A stretch of DNA of 64,000 nt. Origin: Begonia masoniana (Eukaryota > Streptophyta > Magnoliopsida > Cucurbitales > Begoniaceae). Where the stretch lies: contig CM039505.1 in assembly GCA_022432975.1 (NCBI GenBank), positions 19,847,338 through 19,911,337 on the forward strand. Reading direction: 5' to 3'. The notes beneath the pieces are model-generated. The model saw nothing but the letters and a program-made list of their open reading frames with translations, had not been told where the DNA came from and searched no databases. Made by a program: the position numbers and the translations under genes. Position 1 is the first letter of the stretch, and the number at the start of each line of letters is the position of its first letter. Below, one piece after another: positions 1 to 12,075 of this stretch.

Positions 1-35
1 AAGAGAAAGGAGCTCAAGTGCTAAGGAGACCAGGT

Positions 36-2345
36 ATGATCAAAGACTATAAATGAAGAATATGATCAAAGACTATAAATGAAGAATATGATCAAAGACT
101 ATAAATGAAGAATATGATCAAAGACTATAAATGAAGAATATGATCAAAGACTATAAATGAAGAATATGATCAAAGACTATAAATGAAGAATATGATCAAA
201 GACTATAAATGAAGAATATGATCAAAGACTATAAATGAAGAATATGATCAAAGACTATAAATGAAGAATATGATCAAAGACTATGAATGAAGAATATGAT
301 CAAAGACTATAAATGAAGAATATGATCAAAGACTATAAATGAAGAATATGATCAAAGACTATAAATGAAGAATATGATCAAAGACTATAAATGAAGAATA
401 TGATCAAAGACTATAAATGAAGAATATGATCAAAGACTATAAATGAAGAATATGATCAAAGACTATAAATGAAGAATATGATCAAAGACTATAAATGAAG
501 AATATGATCAAAGACTATAAATGAAGAATATGATCAAAGACTATGAATGAAGAATATGATCAAAGACTATAAATGAAGAATATGATCAAAGACTATAAAT
601 GAAGAATATGATCAAAGACTATAAATGAAGAATATGATCAAAGACTATAAATGAAGAATATGATCAAAGACTATAAATGAAGAATATGATCAAAGACTAT
701 AAATGAAGAATATGATCAAAGACTATAAATGAAGAATATGATCAAAGACTATAAATGAAGAATATGATCAAAGACTATAAATGAAGAATATGATCAAAGA
801 CTATAAATGAAGAATATGATCAAAGACTATAAATGAAGAATATGATCAAAGACTATAAATGAAGAATATGATCAAAGACTATAAATGAAGAATATGATCA
901 AAGACTATAAATGAAGAATATGATCAAAGACTATAAATGAAGAATATGATCAAAGACTATAAATGAAGAATATGATCAAAGACTATAAATGAAGAATATG
1001 ATCAAAGACTATAAATGAAGAATATGATCAAAGACTATAAATGAAGAATATGATCAAAGACTATAAATGAAGAATATGATCAAAGACTATAAATGAAGAA
1101 TATGATCAAAGACTATGAATGAAGAATATGATCAAAGACTATAAATGAAGAATATGATCAAAGACTATAAATGAAGAATATGATCAAAGACTATAAATGA
1201 AGAATATGATCAAAGACTATAAATGAAGAATATGATCAAAGACTATAAATGAAGAATATGATCAAAGACTATAAATGAAGAATATGATCAAAGACTATAA
1301 ATGAAGAATATGATCAAAGACTATAAATGAAGAATATGATCAAAGACTATAAATGAAGAATATGATCAAAGACTATAAATGAAGAATATGATCAAAGACT
1401 ATAAATGAAGAATATGATCAAAGACTATGAATGAAGAATATGATCAAAGACTATAAATGAAGAATATGATCAAAGACTATAAATGAAGAATATGATCAAA
1501 GACTATAAATGAAGAATATGATCAAAGACTATAAATGAAGAATATGATCAAAGACTATAAATGAAGAATATGATCAAAGACTATAAATGAAGAATATGAT
1601 CAAAGACTATAAATGAAGAATATGATCAAAGACTATAAATGAAGAATATGATCAAAGACTATAAATGAAGAATATGATCAAAGACTATAAATGAAGAATA
1701 TGATCAAAGACTATAAATGAAGAATATGATCAAAGACTATGAATGAAGAATATGATCAAAGACTATAAATGAAGAATATGATCAAAGACTATAAATGAAG
1801 AATATGATCAAAGACTATAAATGAAGAATATGATCAAAGACTATAAATGAAGAATATGATCAAAGACTATAAATGAAGAATATGATCAAAGACTATAAAT
1901 GAAGAATATGATCAAAGACTATAAATGAAGAATATGATCAAAGACTATAAATGAAGAATATGATCAAAGACTATAAATGAAGAATATGATCAAAGACTAT
2001 AAATGAAGAATATGATCAAAGACTATAAATGAAGAATATGATCAAAGACTATAAATGAAGAATATGATCAAAGACTATAAATGAAGAATATGATCAAAGA
2101 CTATAAATGAAGAATATGATCAAAGACTATAAATGAAGAATATGATCAAAGACTATGAATGAAGAATATGATCAAAGACTATGAATGAAGAATATGATCA
2201 AAGACTATGAATGAAGAATATGATCAAAGACTATGAATGAAGAATATGATCAAAGACTATGAATGAAGAATATGATCAAAGACTATGAATGAAGAATATG
2301 ATCAAAGACTATGAATGAAGAATATGATCAAAGACTATGAATGAT
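36..2345 (+). repeat. 26-bp tandem array, about 89 copies
   Basis: Head-to-tail units built on TATGATCAAAGACTATAAAT plus GAAGAA, nearly identical throughout. A single A-to-G variant (CTATGAATG) marks scattered units near 281, 541, 1113, 1425 and 1737, then all of the last eight units from 2153. Marker spacing is always a whole number of units: 10, 22, 12, 12 and 16. The same array in the right LTR (12551 onward) has only about three clean units plus decayed ones, so this copy expanded after the element inserted. Confidence 0.97.
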
Positions 2346-2904
2346 GATTACGAGTAAAGATATGAACAAGAAAAGACTTATGAGCATGTGATTTTCCCAA
2401 ATTATTCATTCATGCATCCATGTTAGTGTTGCATTCCTTACTAAGCATTAGGCTTATAGTTAAACCTTATGATGTAGGTGAAGAGTTAACAGGTGAGGAT
2501 TTCCAGTCCAGAGATGATGTTTAAAGCTGGTTGCCAGAGGATGCTCAGCGTGACACTGAAGGCTGGATAGGCGATTAAGTTCCCTGGTTATGCTCATAGT
2601 AAGTCAGAAAAGTTTACGATGAACAGATAACTAAATAGAACATAATTTCTTATAACAATGAGATTCGGATTTAAAGGGTTCGTTTTTAGAGTGTGAATAC
2701 GATTTTAAAGATTATTGAACGGTTTGTTTTGCTTAAGCCTTCCGCTATGCGTATTTTAGATGAGTTTATGATTTTTACTCTTTGAGGTTTATGGTTACTA
2801 AGTTATGATTCGGGTGAGTTGTGGTAATTTCCATTGTATGAAGTTGTTAATGATTATAGTGTTTCCTGCCGTGTGACAGAAGCTGGATAAGACAATCATC
2901 CGGC

Positions 2905-3410
2905 TGACGTCATCGACAGATGTAGAGTGTTTAGGTTACCGGATGATGTAAGTGTTATTTCATCGCCTAATGACCGGTAGATGTAGAGTGTTTAAGCCAT
3001 CGGATGATGAAAGTGTTATTTTTTCGTCTAGCGATCGGTAGATGTAGAGTGTTTAAGCCATCGGATGATGAAAGTGTTATTTTGTCGTCTAGCGATCGGC
3101 AGATGTAGAGTGTTTAAGCCATCGGATGATGAAAGTGTTATTTTGTCGTCTAGCGATCAGCAGATGTAGAGTGTTTATGCAATCGGATGATGAAAGTGTT
3201 ATTTTGTCATCTATCAATCGGCAGATGTAGAGTGTTTAAGCCATCGGATGATGTAATTGGTAATTTTTTGTCTAGCGTCCGGTGGATGAAGTGTATTCCT
3301 TCATCGGATGATGTAAATGGTATTTTGTCGTCTAGCATTCGGTGGATGAAGTGTAATTCTTCACCGGATGATGTAAATGTTAATTTGTCCTCTAGTGACC
3401 GGATGATGTG
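2905..3410 (+). repeat. Degenerate 61-bp repeat block of left LTR, about 8 units
   Basis: Units carry the landmarks CAGATGTAGAGTGTTTAAG, CATCGGATGATG and TTTTGTCGTCTAGC, with point changes and shortened units towards both ends. This is the unexpanded counterpart of the homogeneous array at 12911-15180 in the right LTR. A short reading frame through it is an artefact. Confidence 0.9.
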
Positions 3411-3631
3411 AGTATTCTCTTATTGTTTAATGTTCAGGTAATGTTTTAAGTGGGTCACGTGAAGCACACATGACCACCGGTCGATGTAAGTTATTTCTTT
3501 GTTGTCAGACCCAGTTTAAGAAATGTTCAAAAAATATATATTACCGAAAATAGGTTGAGTGTGAGTAATAAGAATTAAATGATTAAGAAAGATATGGATT
3601 ATGTGACGATCTTCTCGGGTCGTTACAATTA

Positions 3632-3643
3632 TGGTATCAGAGC
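3632..3643 (+). other. Primer binding site of element A (initiator Met tRNA type)
   Basis: TGGTATCAGAGC follows the LTR end after a short spacer. It is the standard complement of the 3' end of plant initiator Met tRNA used to prime minus-strand synthesis, and it fixes the 5' LTR boundary. Confidence 0.92.
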
Positions 3644-3792
3644 AAAAAACCGGGTTCTAAAATCGATTCTGCAGACTGCCTTCCAGCACTGACTGTCACA
3701 TGAGCACACTCAAGAAACTGTAAGTATTTATGATTTCAGTAAATGTCACTAAGTTAAGATGTATCTATAATTATTTGTCTAGGAATCCCAAA

Positions 3793-4761
3793 ATGGTTAG
3801 AGGTCAGCAGAGAGAGACCAATGAGGATAGCAATGCCATTGCTCAGTTGACAGAGTTGGTCATGCGCCAATCTCGCCAGATCGAACAACTGATGACTGCT
3901 AGAGAGGAACAAGGCAACTCCAGTACTAATGCGACTCATGATCATGGGGGTGAACGTTTTCACCGGCTTCGACCCCCGGTGTTTAATGGACATGTTTCGG
4001 ATCCTATTTATGCTGAGGAGTGGGTTCGAAAGATAGAAGACATGTTTAAGTACGCAAAGGTTGATGAAGGAGATAAGGTCACATATGCTGTCTTTCATTT
4101 GGAATTAGGTGCAAGGCATTGGTGGGACTCGATCCAGAACACCGCTAATGCCGGAGCTATGACCTGGGAAATGTTTAAGACTGCCTTCTTTGACAAGTAC
4201 TTCAATAGGACTATTCGGGCCAACAAGAAGAAGGAGTTCATGAATCTACGACAAACTGGCTCTGTGACAGATTATATATGCAAATTTGATGCTTTATCAC
4301 GATTTGCTCCCCGAATGATTGAGGATGATGAGGACAGGATTTACCAATTTGTTCAAGGACTGAAGCCGAGTTTGTACATGAAAGTAAAGACTGCTGGGAT
4401 ACACAATGTACCTTATGGTGAAGTGACGGCTAAGGCCTTGGAGCTGGAAGAGGCGGAAATGACAGCATATGCACAGCGTGAGCAGCCAAGAAAATTCACG
4501 AAGGAAACTCAGCCGCCACCACGTCAGAATAAAGGATGGCAGCCACAATAGAACAGGGGACCACAACAACAACAACAAGGTATAAAGAGACCCCTCAACC
4601 AGAATGATGACCAAGGAAAAGGGAAGAGGCCCCTGGCACCCTTATGCCCCACCTGTCAGAAGAACCTTCCCGGCGAATGCAAGTTGCGTTCTGGCCGCTG
4701 TTTCAGATGTGATAAGGTTGGACATATAGTCAGAGACTGCCCCATGCCGCCAGATCCGAAC
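3793..4761 (+). pseudogene. gag of Tekay-type element A, with one amber stop
   Basis: Capsid/nucleocapsid protein of a Ty3/gypsy element. The ATG at 3793 (MVRGQQRETNED) is a better start than the in-frame ATG at 3730, because it follows the leader and begins the polar N-terminus usual in the family. The retrotransposon gag core runs through ARHWWDSI and TWEMFKTAFFDKYF to KFDALSRFAP. A TAG at 4549-4551 interrupts the glutamine-rich linker, where CAG would be expected. The CCHC knuckle ([14 protein letters not shown], about 4702-4743) follows in the same frame. Gag and pol were therefore one continuous reading frame before decay. Confidence 0.9.
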
Positions 4762-7700
4762 CGTGCGAGGGTAGCACCTAGAGTTTATGCTATGATGGAG
4801 GAAGAGGACACTGTGCCGCATACGGTTATAGCAGGTACCATTATGATCTGTGGTTTTACTGCTCACACACTTTTAGATACGAGAGCCACACATTCGTTTA
4901 TATCAACTTTGTTTGTATGCCAACACAACTTAGAACTTTTACCAACCGAAAGGCCATATAACGTTATGTTACCATCAGGGAAGTCCCTACATTCAGAACA
5001 GATTGTTAAAGGTGATGTTGTGTCCTTAGGAAGTAAGACACTATATGTAGAACTGATTGTAATTGACATGAAAGGGTATGAGGTGATATTAGGAATGGAT
5101 TGGTTATTTAGGTATTATGCCACAATAAGTTGTAGATCTGGGATGGTTGATTTTCGACCCCCAAATGGTGATCATTATTCCTTCCAAGCTATTCCTAAGA
5201 TAAGCAAAATACCGATTATATCCTCACTAGAAATTTACCGGTTACTGAAAAATGGCTGTGAGAGTTACTTAGCTAACATAATGGATGTTCGGGTGAAGAA
5301 TAAGATAGAGTTACAAGATATCCCCATAGTCCGAGAGTTCCCTAAGGCATTCTTGGATGATTTGCTGGGATTACCACCTGATAGAGAAATAGAGTTTGTA
5401 ATAGATACGTATCCTGATGCCTTACCCGTATCTAAGAATCCTTATCGGATGCCACCTGTTGAGCTAAAGGAGTTAAAAGTCCAACTACAGGAATTAGTAG
5501 ACAAAGGATTTATATGCCCTAGCAGTTCCCCTTGGGGTGCACCTGTCTTATTTGTTAAGAAGAAAGATGGTTCCCTTAGAATGTGCATAGACTATAGGGA
5601 GCTAAATAAGTTGACAATCAAGAATAAGTACCCCTTACCTCGGATTGATGATTTGTTTGACCAATTGCATGGAGCAAGGGTGTTTTCAAAAATAGATTTA
5701 CGCTCGGGTTATTACCAACTGAAAGTCAAGGAAAGAGATATATCAAAGACAGCCTTCAGAACCCGTTATGGACACTACGAATTCTTGGTCATGTCATTTG
5801 GACTGACCAATGCACCTGCAGCCTTTATGGACTTAATGAATCGTGTGTTTCGTGAGTATTTGGACAAATTTGTAATTGTGTTCATAGATGATATCCTGAT
5901 ATACTCACGGACTGAAGCTGACCATGCAGAGCATTTAAGAGTAGTTTTGACGACATTAAAGGAGCACCAGCTCTATGCCAAATTGTCCAAGTGTGAATTT
6001 TGGTTGGACAAGGTTAATTTTCTTGGTCATGTAGTTTCTGCTAATGGCATATCAGTGGACCCGACCAAAATTCAGGCAGTAAAGGATTGGCCACAACCAA
6101 AGAATGCTAGTGAAGTCCGCAGTTTCCTTGGATTGGCAGGCTATTACAGAAAGTTCATCAAATGATTTTCTATGATAGCTAAGCCCCTGGCGAATTTGAC
6201 AAAGAAGGACAATAGGTATTCTTGGACCGAAGCTTGTGAGGATAGCTTCCAGACATTGAAGGTGAAGTTAACAACAGCCCCGGTATTGACCCTTCCAACC
6301 GAAGAAGGAAAGTTTAGCGTATTTTGTGATGCATCAAAAGTTGGTTTGGGCTGTGTTTTGATGCAAGAAGGCAAAGTTGTAGCCTCTAGGCAGTTAAAGA
6401 GTTATGAACAGAACTATCCCACCCATGATTTAGAATTAGCCGCTGTTGTTTTTGCTTTGAAGATATGGAGACACTACTTATATGGACAGCAGTGTGAGGT
6501 GTTTTCTGACCATAAAAGTCTGAAGTACCTCTTTACACAAAAGGAATTGAACATGAGGCAGAGGCAGAGGCATTGGTTGGAATTTGTTAAGGATTACGAC
6601 TTCGAGATCAAGTATCACCCGGGCAAGGCTAACTCTGTAGCTAACGCATTGAGCAGGATGACAACAACAATGCAACCCGTTGTATCAACTATGTCTATAC
6701 CTTTAAGGACAGAGATTCAGAAATTTGAGTTGGAGATAGTTCCAGAGTTGTCAGCTTTGCTTGCAAATTTGACCATTCAACCGACGGTTCTGAAAAAGAT
6801 CAAAGAAGCACAACAGAAGGACTCAGAGGAGAATAACAGTATGATGAACAAGGTGAAGGACACCACCTCCGAGTTTAGTCTTTCCAAGGATGGGATTCTG
6901 AGGTTTAGAAATAGATGGTATGTCCCTAATGATGAAGGATTACGTAAGTGAATCTTGGCTGAGGCGCATTCGTCTCCCTTTTCTGTAAATCCTGGCAGCA
7001 CCAAGATGTATCGAGACTTGAAGTTACTCTATTGGTGGCCAAACTTAAAGAGAAATGTTGCTAAGTATGTAGAGTCATGTTTGGTTTGCCAACAAGTCAA
7101 AGCCGAAGCACCAACGTCCAGGAGGTACCCTTCAGCCTTTACCTATTCCCGAGTGGAAGTGGGAACACATAGCTATGGATTTCGTTATAGGATTACCTAA
7201 GACAACTAAGAGACATGATAGTATTTGGGTTGTGATTGGATAGATTGACAAAATCAGCCCATTTCTTACCAGTAAGGACAACTTACTCGATGGACCAGCT
7301 TGCTGATCTTTATGTACGAGAAGTTATTAGGTTGCATGGAATCCCTGCATCTATTGTCTCTGATCGTGATCCCAAGTTCACCTCACGATTTTGGAAAGGT
7401 CTACAAAGTACACTTGGCATAAGGTTATCATACAGCACTGCCTTTCACCCGCAGACAGATGGTCAGTAGGAGAGGACTATCCAAATACTTGAGGATATGT
7501 TGAGGGCTTGTGTGCTAGAGTTCCAGACATCTTGGAGCAGATACCTACCCTTGGTTGAGTTCTCTTACAACAACAGTTATCAGTCCACTATCGGTATGGC
7601 ACCTTATGAGGTATTGTATGGTAGGAAATGTAGATCACCTCTGTATTGGGATGAAGTTGGTGAAGCAAAACTCCTAGGTCCCGAGATGTTGCAGCAGATG

Positions 7701-8215
7701 TCAGACAAGATTGCCACTATTAAAAGGAGAATGATTACTGCACAAAGCCGATAGAAGAGTTATGTAGACCAGAGGAGAAGAGATCTTGAATTTGCTGTTG
7801 GTGATGAAGTTTTCCTGAAGGTTTCACCATTTAAAGGAGTACTAAGATTTGGCAGGAAGGGAAAGCTTAATCCACGATTTATTGGACCATTCCCTGTTTT
7901 GGCTAGAATCGGTAGTACAGCTTACAGATTGCAGTTGCCTCCATCATTGGATAAAGTTCATAATGTTTTCCATGTGTCAATGTTAAGAAAATGTATACGG
8001 GACCTTACACAAGTTGTTAAACTCAGTGGATTTTGAGATTGAGCCGACACTAACGTATGAAGAGAAGCCAGTGCATATATTGGAATCCGCAGTTAAGACT
8101 CTGAGGAATAAAGAGATTCCGTTGGTCAAAGTCTTATGGAAGAATCATGACATTGAAGAAGCCACTTGGGAACGACGACAGGACATGTTAAACAAGTATC
8201 CAGAGTTATTTGTTT
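4762..8215 (+). pseudogene. pol of Tekay-type chromovirus A (PR-RT-RH-IN-chromodomain), inactivated
   Basis: Domains in order: retropepsin with the active-site DTG changed to DTR (Arg codon 4882-4884); reverse transcriptase with YRELNK and FIDD (5881-5892); RNase H starting FCDASK; integrase zinc finger whose second His is replaced by Asn (6988-6990); integrase core with [12 protein letters not shown] and SDRDPKFTSRFW; and a C-terminal chromodomain-like segment (8041-8215: VKVLWKNHDIEEATWER). The chromodomain and its sequence point to the Tekay/Del clade. Stops lie at 6163 (TGA), 6949 (TGA), 7467 (TAG) and 7752 (TAG). Frame shifts fall near 7125, 7238 and 8000. It cannot encode working enzymes. 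Confidence 0.92.
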
Positions 8216-8245
8216 GATCAATTTTCGGGGACGAAAATTTTGTTT

Positions 8246-8258
8246 AAGGAGGGGTGGA
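8246..8258 (+). other. Polypurine tract of element A
   Basis: AAGGAGGGGTGGA sits directly before TGTAACACCC. It is the plus-strand primer site and fixes the start of the right LTR at 8259. Confidence 0.9.
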
Positions 8259-8443
8259 TGTAACACCCGACAACTTCAGCCAGGTGACTTCCTAACTGTA
8301 ATTAACGGTCATATATATTCAATCTTCACGGTTTTAGAGTTTTATACCAAGAATAATTAAAAAAAATTTCATGTGGATTTGAACTAGGTTGTGGTGGCAG
8401 TTAATAATAATGGTGGGTGATGGCCACCTACATAAAGAACAAA

Positions 8444-10510
8444 GATTTAAAGGCTTGCATCTGCCGATAGCCTTAAAGCCTGCATCTGCCGATAGCTTTA
8501 AAGGCTTGCATCTGCCGATAGCTTTAAAGGCTTGCATCTGCCGATAGCCTTAAAGCCTGCATCTGCCGATAGCTTTAAAGGCTTGCATCTGCCGATAGCT
8601 TTAAAGGCTTGCATCTGCCGATAGCTTTAAAGGCTTGCATCTGCCGATAGCTTTAAAGGCTTGCATCTGCCGATAGCTTTAAAGGCTTGCATCTGCCGAT
8701 AGCTTTAAAGGCTTGCATCTGCCGATAGCCTTAAAGCCTGCATCTGCCGATAGCCTTAAAGCCTGCATCTGCCGATAGCCTTAAAGCCTGCATCTGCCGA
8801 TAGCCTTAAAGCCTGCATCTGCCGATAGCTTTAAAGGCTTGCATCTGCCGATAGCTTTAAAGGCTTGCATCTGCCGATAGCCTTAAAGCCTGCATCTGCC
8901 GATAGCTTTAAAGGCTTGCATCTGCCGATAGCTTTAAAGGCTTGCATCTGCCGATAGCTTTAAAGGCTTGCATCTGCCGATAGCTTTAAAGGCTTGCATC
9001 TGCCGATAGCTTTAAAGGCTTGCATCTGCCGATAGCCTTAAAGCCTGCATCTGCCGATAGCTTTAAAGGCTTGCATCTGCCGATAGCCTTAAAGCCTGCA
9101 TCTGCCGATAGCTTTAAAGGCTTGCATCTGCCGATAGCTTTAAAGGCTTGCATCTGCCGATAGCCTTAAAGCCTGCATCTGCCGATAGCCTTAAAGCCTG
9201 CATCTGCCGATAGCTTTAAAGGCTTGCATCTGCCGATAGCCTTAAAGCCTGCATCTGCCGATAGCCTTAAAGCCTGCATCTGCCGATAGCTTTAAAGGCT
9301 TGCATCTGCCGATAGCCTTAAAGCCTGCATCTGCCGATAGCCTTAAAGCCTGCATCTGCCGATAGCCTTAAAGCCTGCATCTGCCGATAGCCTTAAAGCC
9401 TGCATCTGCCGATAGCTTTAAAGGCTTGCATCTGCCGATAGCTTTAAAGGCTTGCATCTGCCGATAGCCTTAAAGCCTGCATCTGCCGATAGCTTTAAAG
9501 GCTTGCATCTGCCGATAGCCTTAAAGCCTGCATCTGCCGATAGCTTTAAAGCTTGCATCTGCCGATAGCTTTAAAGGCTTGCATCTGCCGATAGCTTTAA
9601 AGGCTTGCATCTGCCGATAGCTTTAAAGGCTTGCATCTGCCGATAGCCTTAAAGCCTGCATCTGCCGATAGCTTTAAAGGCTTGCATCTGCCGATAGCCT
9701 TAAAGCCTGCATCTGCCGATAGCTTTAAAGGCTTGCATCTGCCGATAGCCTTAAAGCCTGCATCTGCCGATAGCTTTAAAGCTTGCATCTGCCGATAGCT
9801 TTAAAGGCTTGCATCTGCCGATAGCTTTAAAGGCTTGCATCTGCCGATAGCTTTAAAGGCTTGCATCTGCCGATAGCCTTAAAGCCTGCATCTGCCGATA
9901 GCTTTAAAGGCTTGCATCTGCCGATAGCCTTAAAGCCTGCATCTGCCGATAGCTTTAAAGGCTTGCATCTGCCGATAGCTTTAAAGGCTTGCATCTGCCG
10001 ATAGCTTTAAAGGCTTGCATCTGCCGATAGCTTTAAAGGCTTGCATCTGCCGATAGCTTTAAAGGCTTGCATCTGCCGATAGCTTTAAAGGCTTGCATCT
10101 GCCGATAGCTTTAAAGGCTTGCATCTGCCGATAGCTTTAAAGGCTTGCATCTGCCGATAGCTTTAAAGGCTTGCATCTGCCGATAGCTTTAAAGGCTTGC
10201 ATCTGCCGATAGCTTTAAAGGCTTGCATCTGCCGATAGCCTTAAAGCCTGCATCTGCCGATAGCTTTAAAGGCTTGCATCTGCCGATAGCCTTAAAGCCT
10301 GCATCTGCCGATAGCTTTAAAGGCTTGCATCTGCCGATAGCTTTAAAGGCTTGCATCTGCCGATAGCTTTAAAGGCTTGCATCTGCCGATAGCTTTAAAG
10401 GCTTGCATCTGCCGATAGCCTTAAAGCCTGCATCTGCCGATAGCTTTAAAGGCTTGCATCTGCGATAGCTTTAAAGCCTGCATCTGCCGATAGCCTAAGG
10501 CCTGCATCTG
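8444..10510 (+). repeat. 25/26-bp tandem array (GCATCTGCCGATAG core), about 80 copies
   Basis: Two unit types alternate irregularly: a 26-bp form with AGCTTTAAAGGCTT between cores, and a 25-bp form with AGCCTTAAAGCCT. A rarer 25-bp form (CTTTAAAGCTT) marks 9541 and 9771. The 230 bp after each of these match for eight units, showing a recent block duplication. From 10511 to about 10855 the array grades into longer, diverged units with the same CATCTGCCGATG core, which is probably its older form. Short reading frames here are repeat artefacts. Confidence 0.96.
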
Positions 10511-11283
10511 CCGATGGTCTTTAAAGCTTGCATCTGCCGATGACATATCAATTGCATCTGCGATGGAGTCATCAACTGATGAAGTTCAAGATGCATCTGC
10601 CGACGATTTTTCAATGTGCATCTAACGATGGAATTCAAAGCCTTCATCTGCCGATAACTTTGAGATGCATCTGCCGATGGCGCTTTCAAGCTGTTCCTGC
10701 CGATGAACTTTCAAGGTGCATCTGCCGATGATTTTCCAGAATAATCTGCCGATGAAGTTCAAAGCTTGCTCTTGCCGATAGCTTATTCGTGTTGCATCTA
10801 CCGATGGCGCTGAAGATACATATGCCGATGGACCTTTAGAGCAACTCATGCCAATGACGTGGCGATTTGTTTTGAAGCTGTTTAAACCGGTGATCTTCCG
10901 CCAGATTTTAAAATAGCCGCGAAGCTACAATGACGTCGTTTTCAGCATTAACTCCAGAACTTTAATGGCGACGACGACTTGCAACTACAGACGGCAACGG
11001 CTACCTGAAATTGTACGAAAGCTGCTCCAACGGTAACAAAGTTTCTATTATTGGATAAGGAGCATTGAAGTCAAGCCGATTCCGAAGACAGAGTATTTAA
11101 GTCGAGGTTAGAGCACAAAGATACACCTTTTTTGCGAATTTGAATTCCTGAGCCCTAACTTGTGATCTATCATACTCTGTATTTTCATCTATATCTCTCG
11201 ATTCCTAAACTTGAGAATTTGATTTGAGAGTTTGTAGTTTGTTGTATTCATTTACTCAAACTTGTAAAATCTGAAAGGCAGTG

Positions 11284-11403
11284 GATTGACGCCCGTGAAG
11301 TTCAATCTAAATCTGTAAAAGGCAGTTGATCGGAGCCCGGAATTCCGATCTGTTCATTCTCGAGAGGAGAAGGTTAAGGATCTTCAAGGGGTGAACCTTG
11401 AAG
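11284..11403 (+). other. Two conserved hairpins in copia LTR leader
   Basis: GATTGACGCCC...TTCAATC (11284-11307) and CTTCAAGG-GGTGAA-CCTTGAAG (11382-11403) can each fold into a short stem. Both recur at the same place in the copia LTRs at 46385-46462 and 56767-56926, and on the minus strand near 62757-62890. A role in the transcript leader is inference. Confidence 0.6.
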
Positions 11404-12029
11404 CGTGGATGTAGGCTAGGTTGAGCCGAACCACGTAAAAACTTCTGTGTTGGTTTTTCTTTCTCTCTCTTTTTACTTTTGCTAATTGTTTGCTTGTTGT
11501 TAGTTTAAGAGATATTAAGAAATTTAAAAAGGTCTAATTCACCCCCCTCTTAGACAATCTCGATCCTACAACTTGAACCACTGTAGCCGACACCTTCCTT
11601 TTCGGCGATTTCTTCTCTCCCAAGCTCTTGCTCTCTGCTTTCAGCATACTCTCTTCAACGATCGATTTCTCTGCCACTACTCGACTACCCTGTGCCTGAG
11701 GTATGCAATAGACAACATAGCTATCTGTTAGTTCGTTAGCCCTGTTTTCTACTCGGCATTGGAGTTTTGGATTTTCCAATGGCCGACTAATAATAAGAAC
11801 ATTTGAAATCTGAGAGTGGGAATGCTTTTATCAAATCGATTCTGGACATTTAGAACAACCACCCTGAGTTATCGATAATCGAATCTGTCTGTTCTGAGAT
11901 TTGGATTTCAAACTGCACAGGGTATTAGACTAAGGACTCGGGAATAACTTTAGCTATTAAATCTTAGGATAATTTTAGATTAGAACTATTAGGATTTTTA
12001 TTTTAACTACTGCAATGTAAATGTTTTAG

Positions 12030-12075
12030 GTGAAGAAGTTTGAAGAGAAAGGAGCTCAAGTGCTAAGGAGACCAG
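12030..12075 (+). other. Micro-exon-like module of Tekay LTR (46 nt)
   Basis: ATGTTTTAG before and GTAAGTGAATG after flank a 46-nt segment ending GGAGACCAG. Modules of 45-47 nt with acceptor-like and donor-like borders occur at the same relative place in four other Tekay-like LTRs here (42658-42704, 52990-53034, and minus strand 34181-34225 and 40167-40211). In the left LTR of A, positions 1-33 are the end of the same module. Splicing is inferred, not shown. Confidence 0.5.

Larger units (their letters stand above)
1..3627 (+). mobile_element. 5' LTR of Tekay-type Ty3/gypsy element A (left end outside window)
   Basis: The first 36 bases match 12041-12078 in the right LTR, and 2341-3627 matches 12732-15560 apart from array size and one deletion. 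The LTR ends in GGTCGTTACA at 3627, four bases before a tRNA primer site. Compared with the right LTR it has lost the counterpart of about 12079-12558. Instead it runs straight from a CAG/GTA junction into an 89-unit 26-bp array. Positions 2460-2905 are LTR sequence missing from the right LTR. The upstream U3 part lies outside the window. Confidence 0.9.
8420..11570 (+). mobile_element. Solo copia (Sirevirus-like) LTR nested in the right LTR of A
   Basis: The right part closely matches the ends of the copia LTRs at 46636 and 57089: GATTGACGCCCGTGAAGTTC, the CTTCAAGG hairpin, GCCGAACCACGTAAAAA, TCTAATTCACCCCC, TCTTAGACAAT and terminal TCCTACA at 11570. A possible TATA (GTATTTAAG) lies near 11092. 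No primer site or gag follows, so it is a solo LTR. The left boundary between about 8380 and 8444 is uncertain because no clean target duplication is visible. Its upstream half is the CATCTGCCGAT array. 10860-11280 is ordinary LTR sequence. Confidence 0.65.

Noticed and set aside
36..2345. CRISPR-like array
   Set aside because: Units are joined head to tail without variable spacers, the sequence is plant DNA and no cas genes exist; the same holds for the other arrays.
3632..3643. A tRNA gene at the primer binding site
   Set aside because: Only the 12-base complement to the tRNA 3' end is present; no cloverleaf sequence surrounds it.
8334..9788. Small minus-strand proteins repeating GRCKPLKLSADAGF
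   Set aside because: Translation of the 25/26-bp array; mixed unit lengths keep or break the frame at random.
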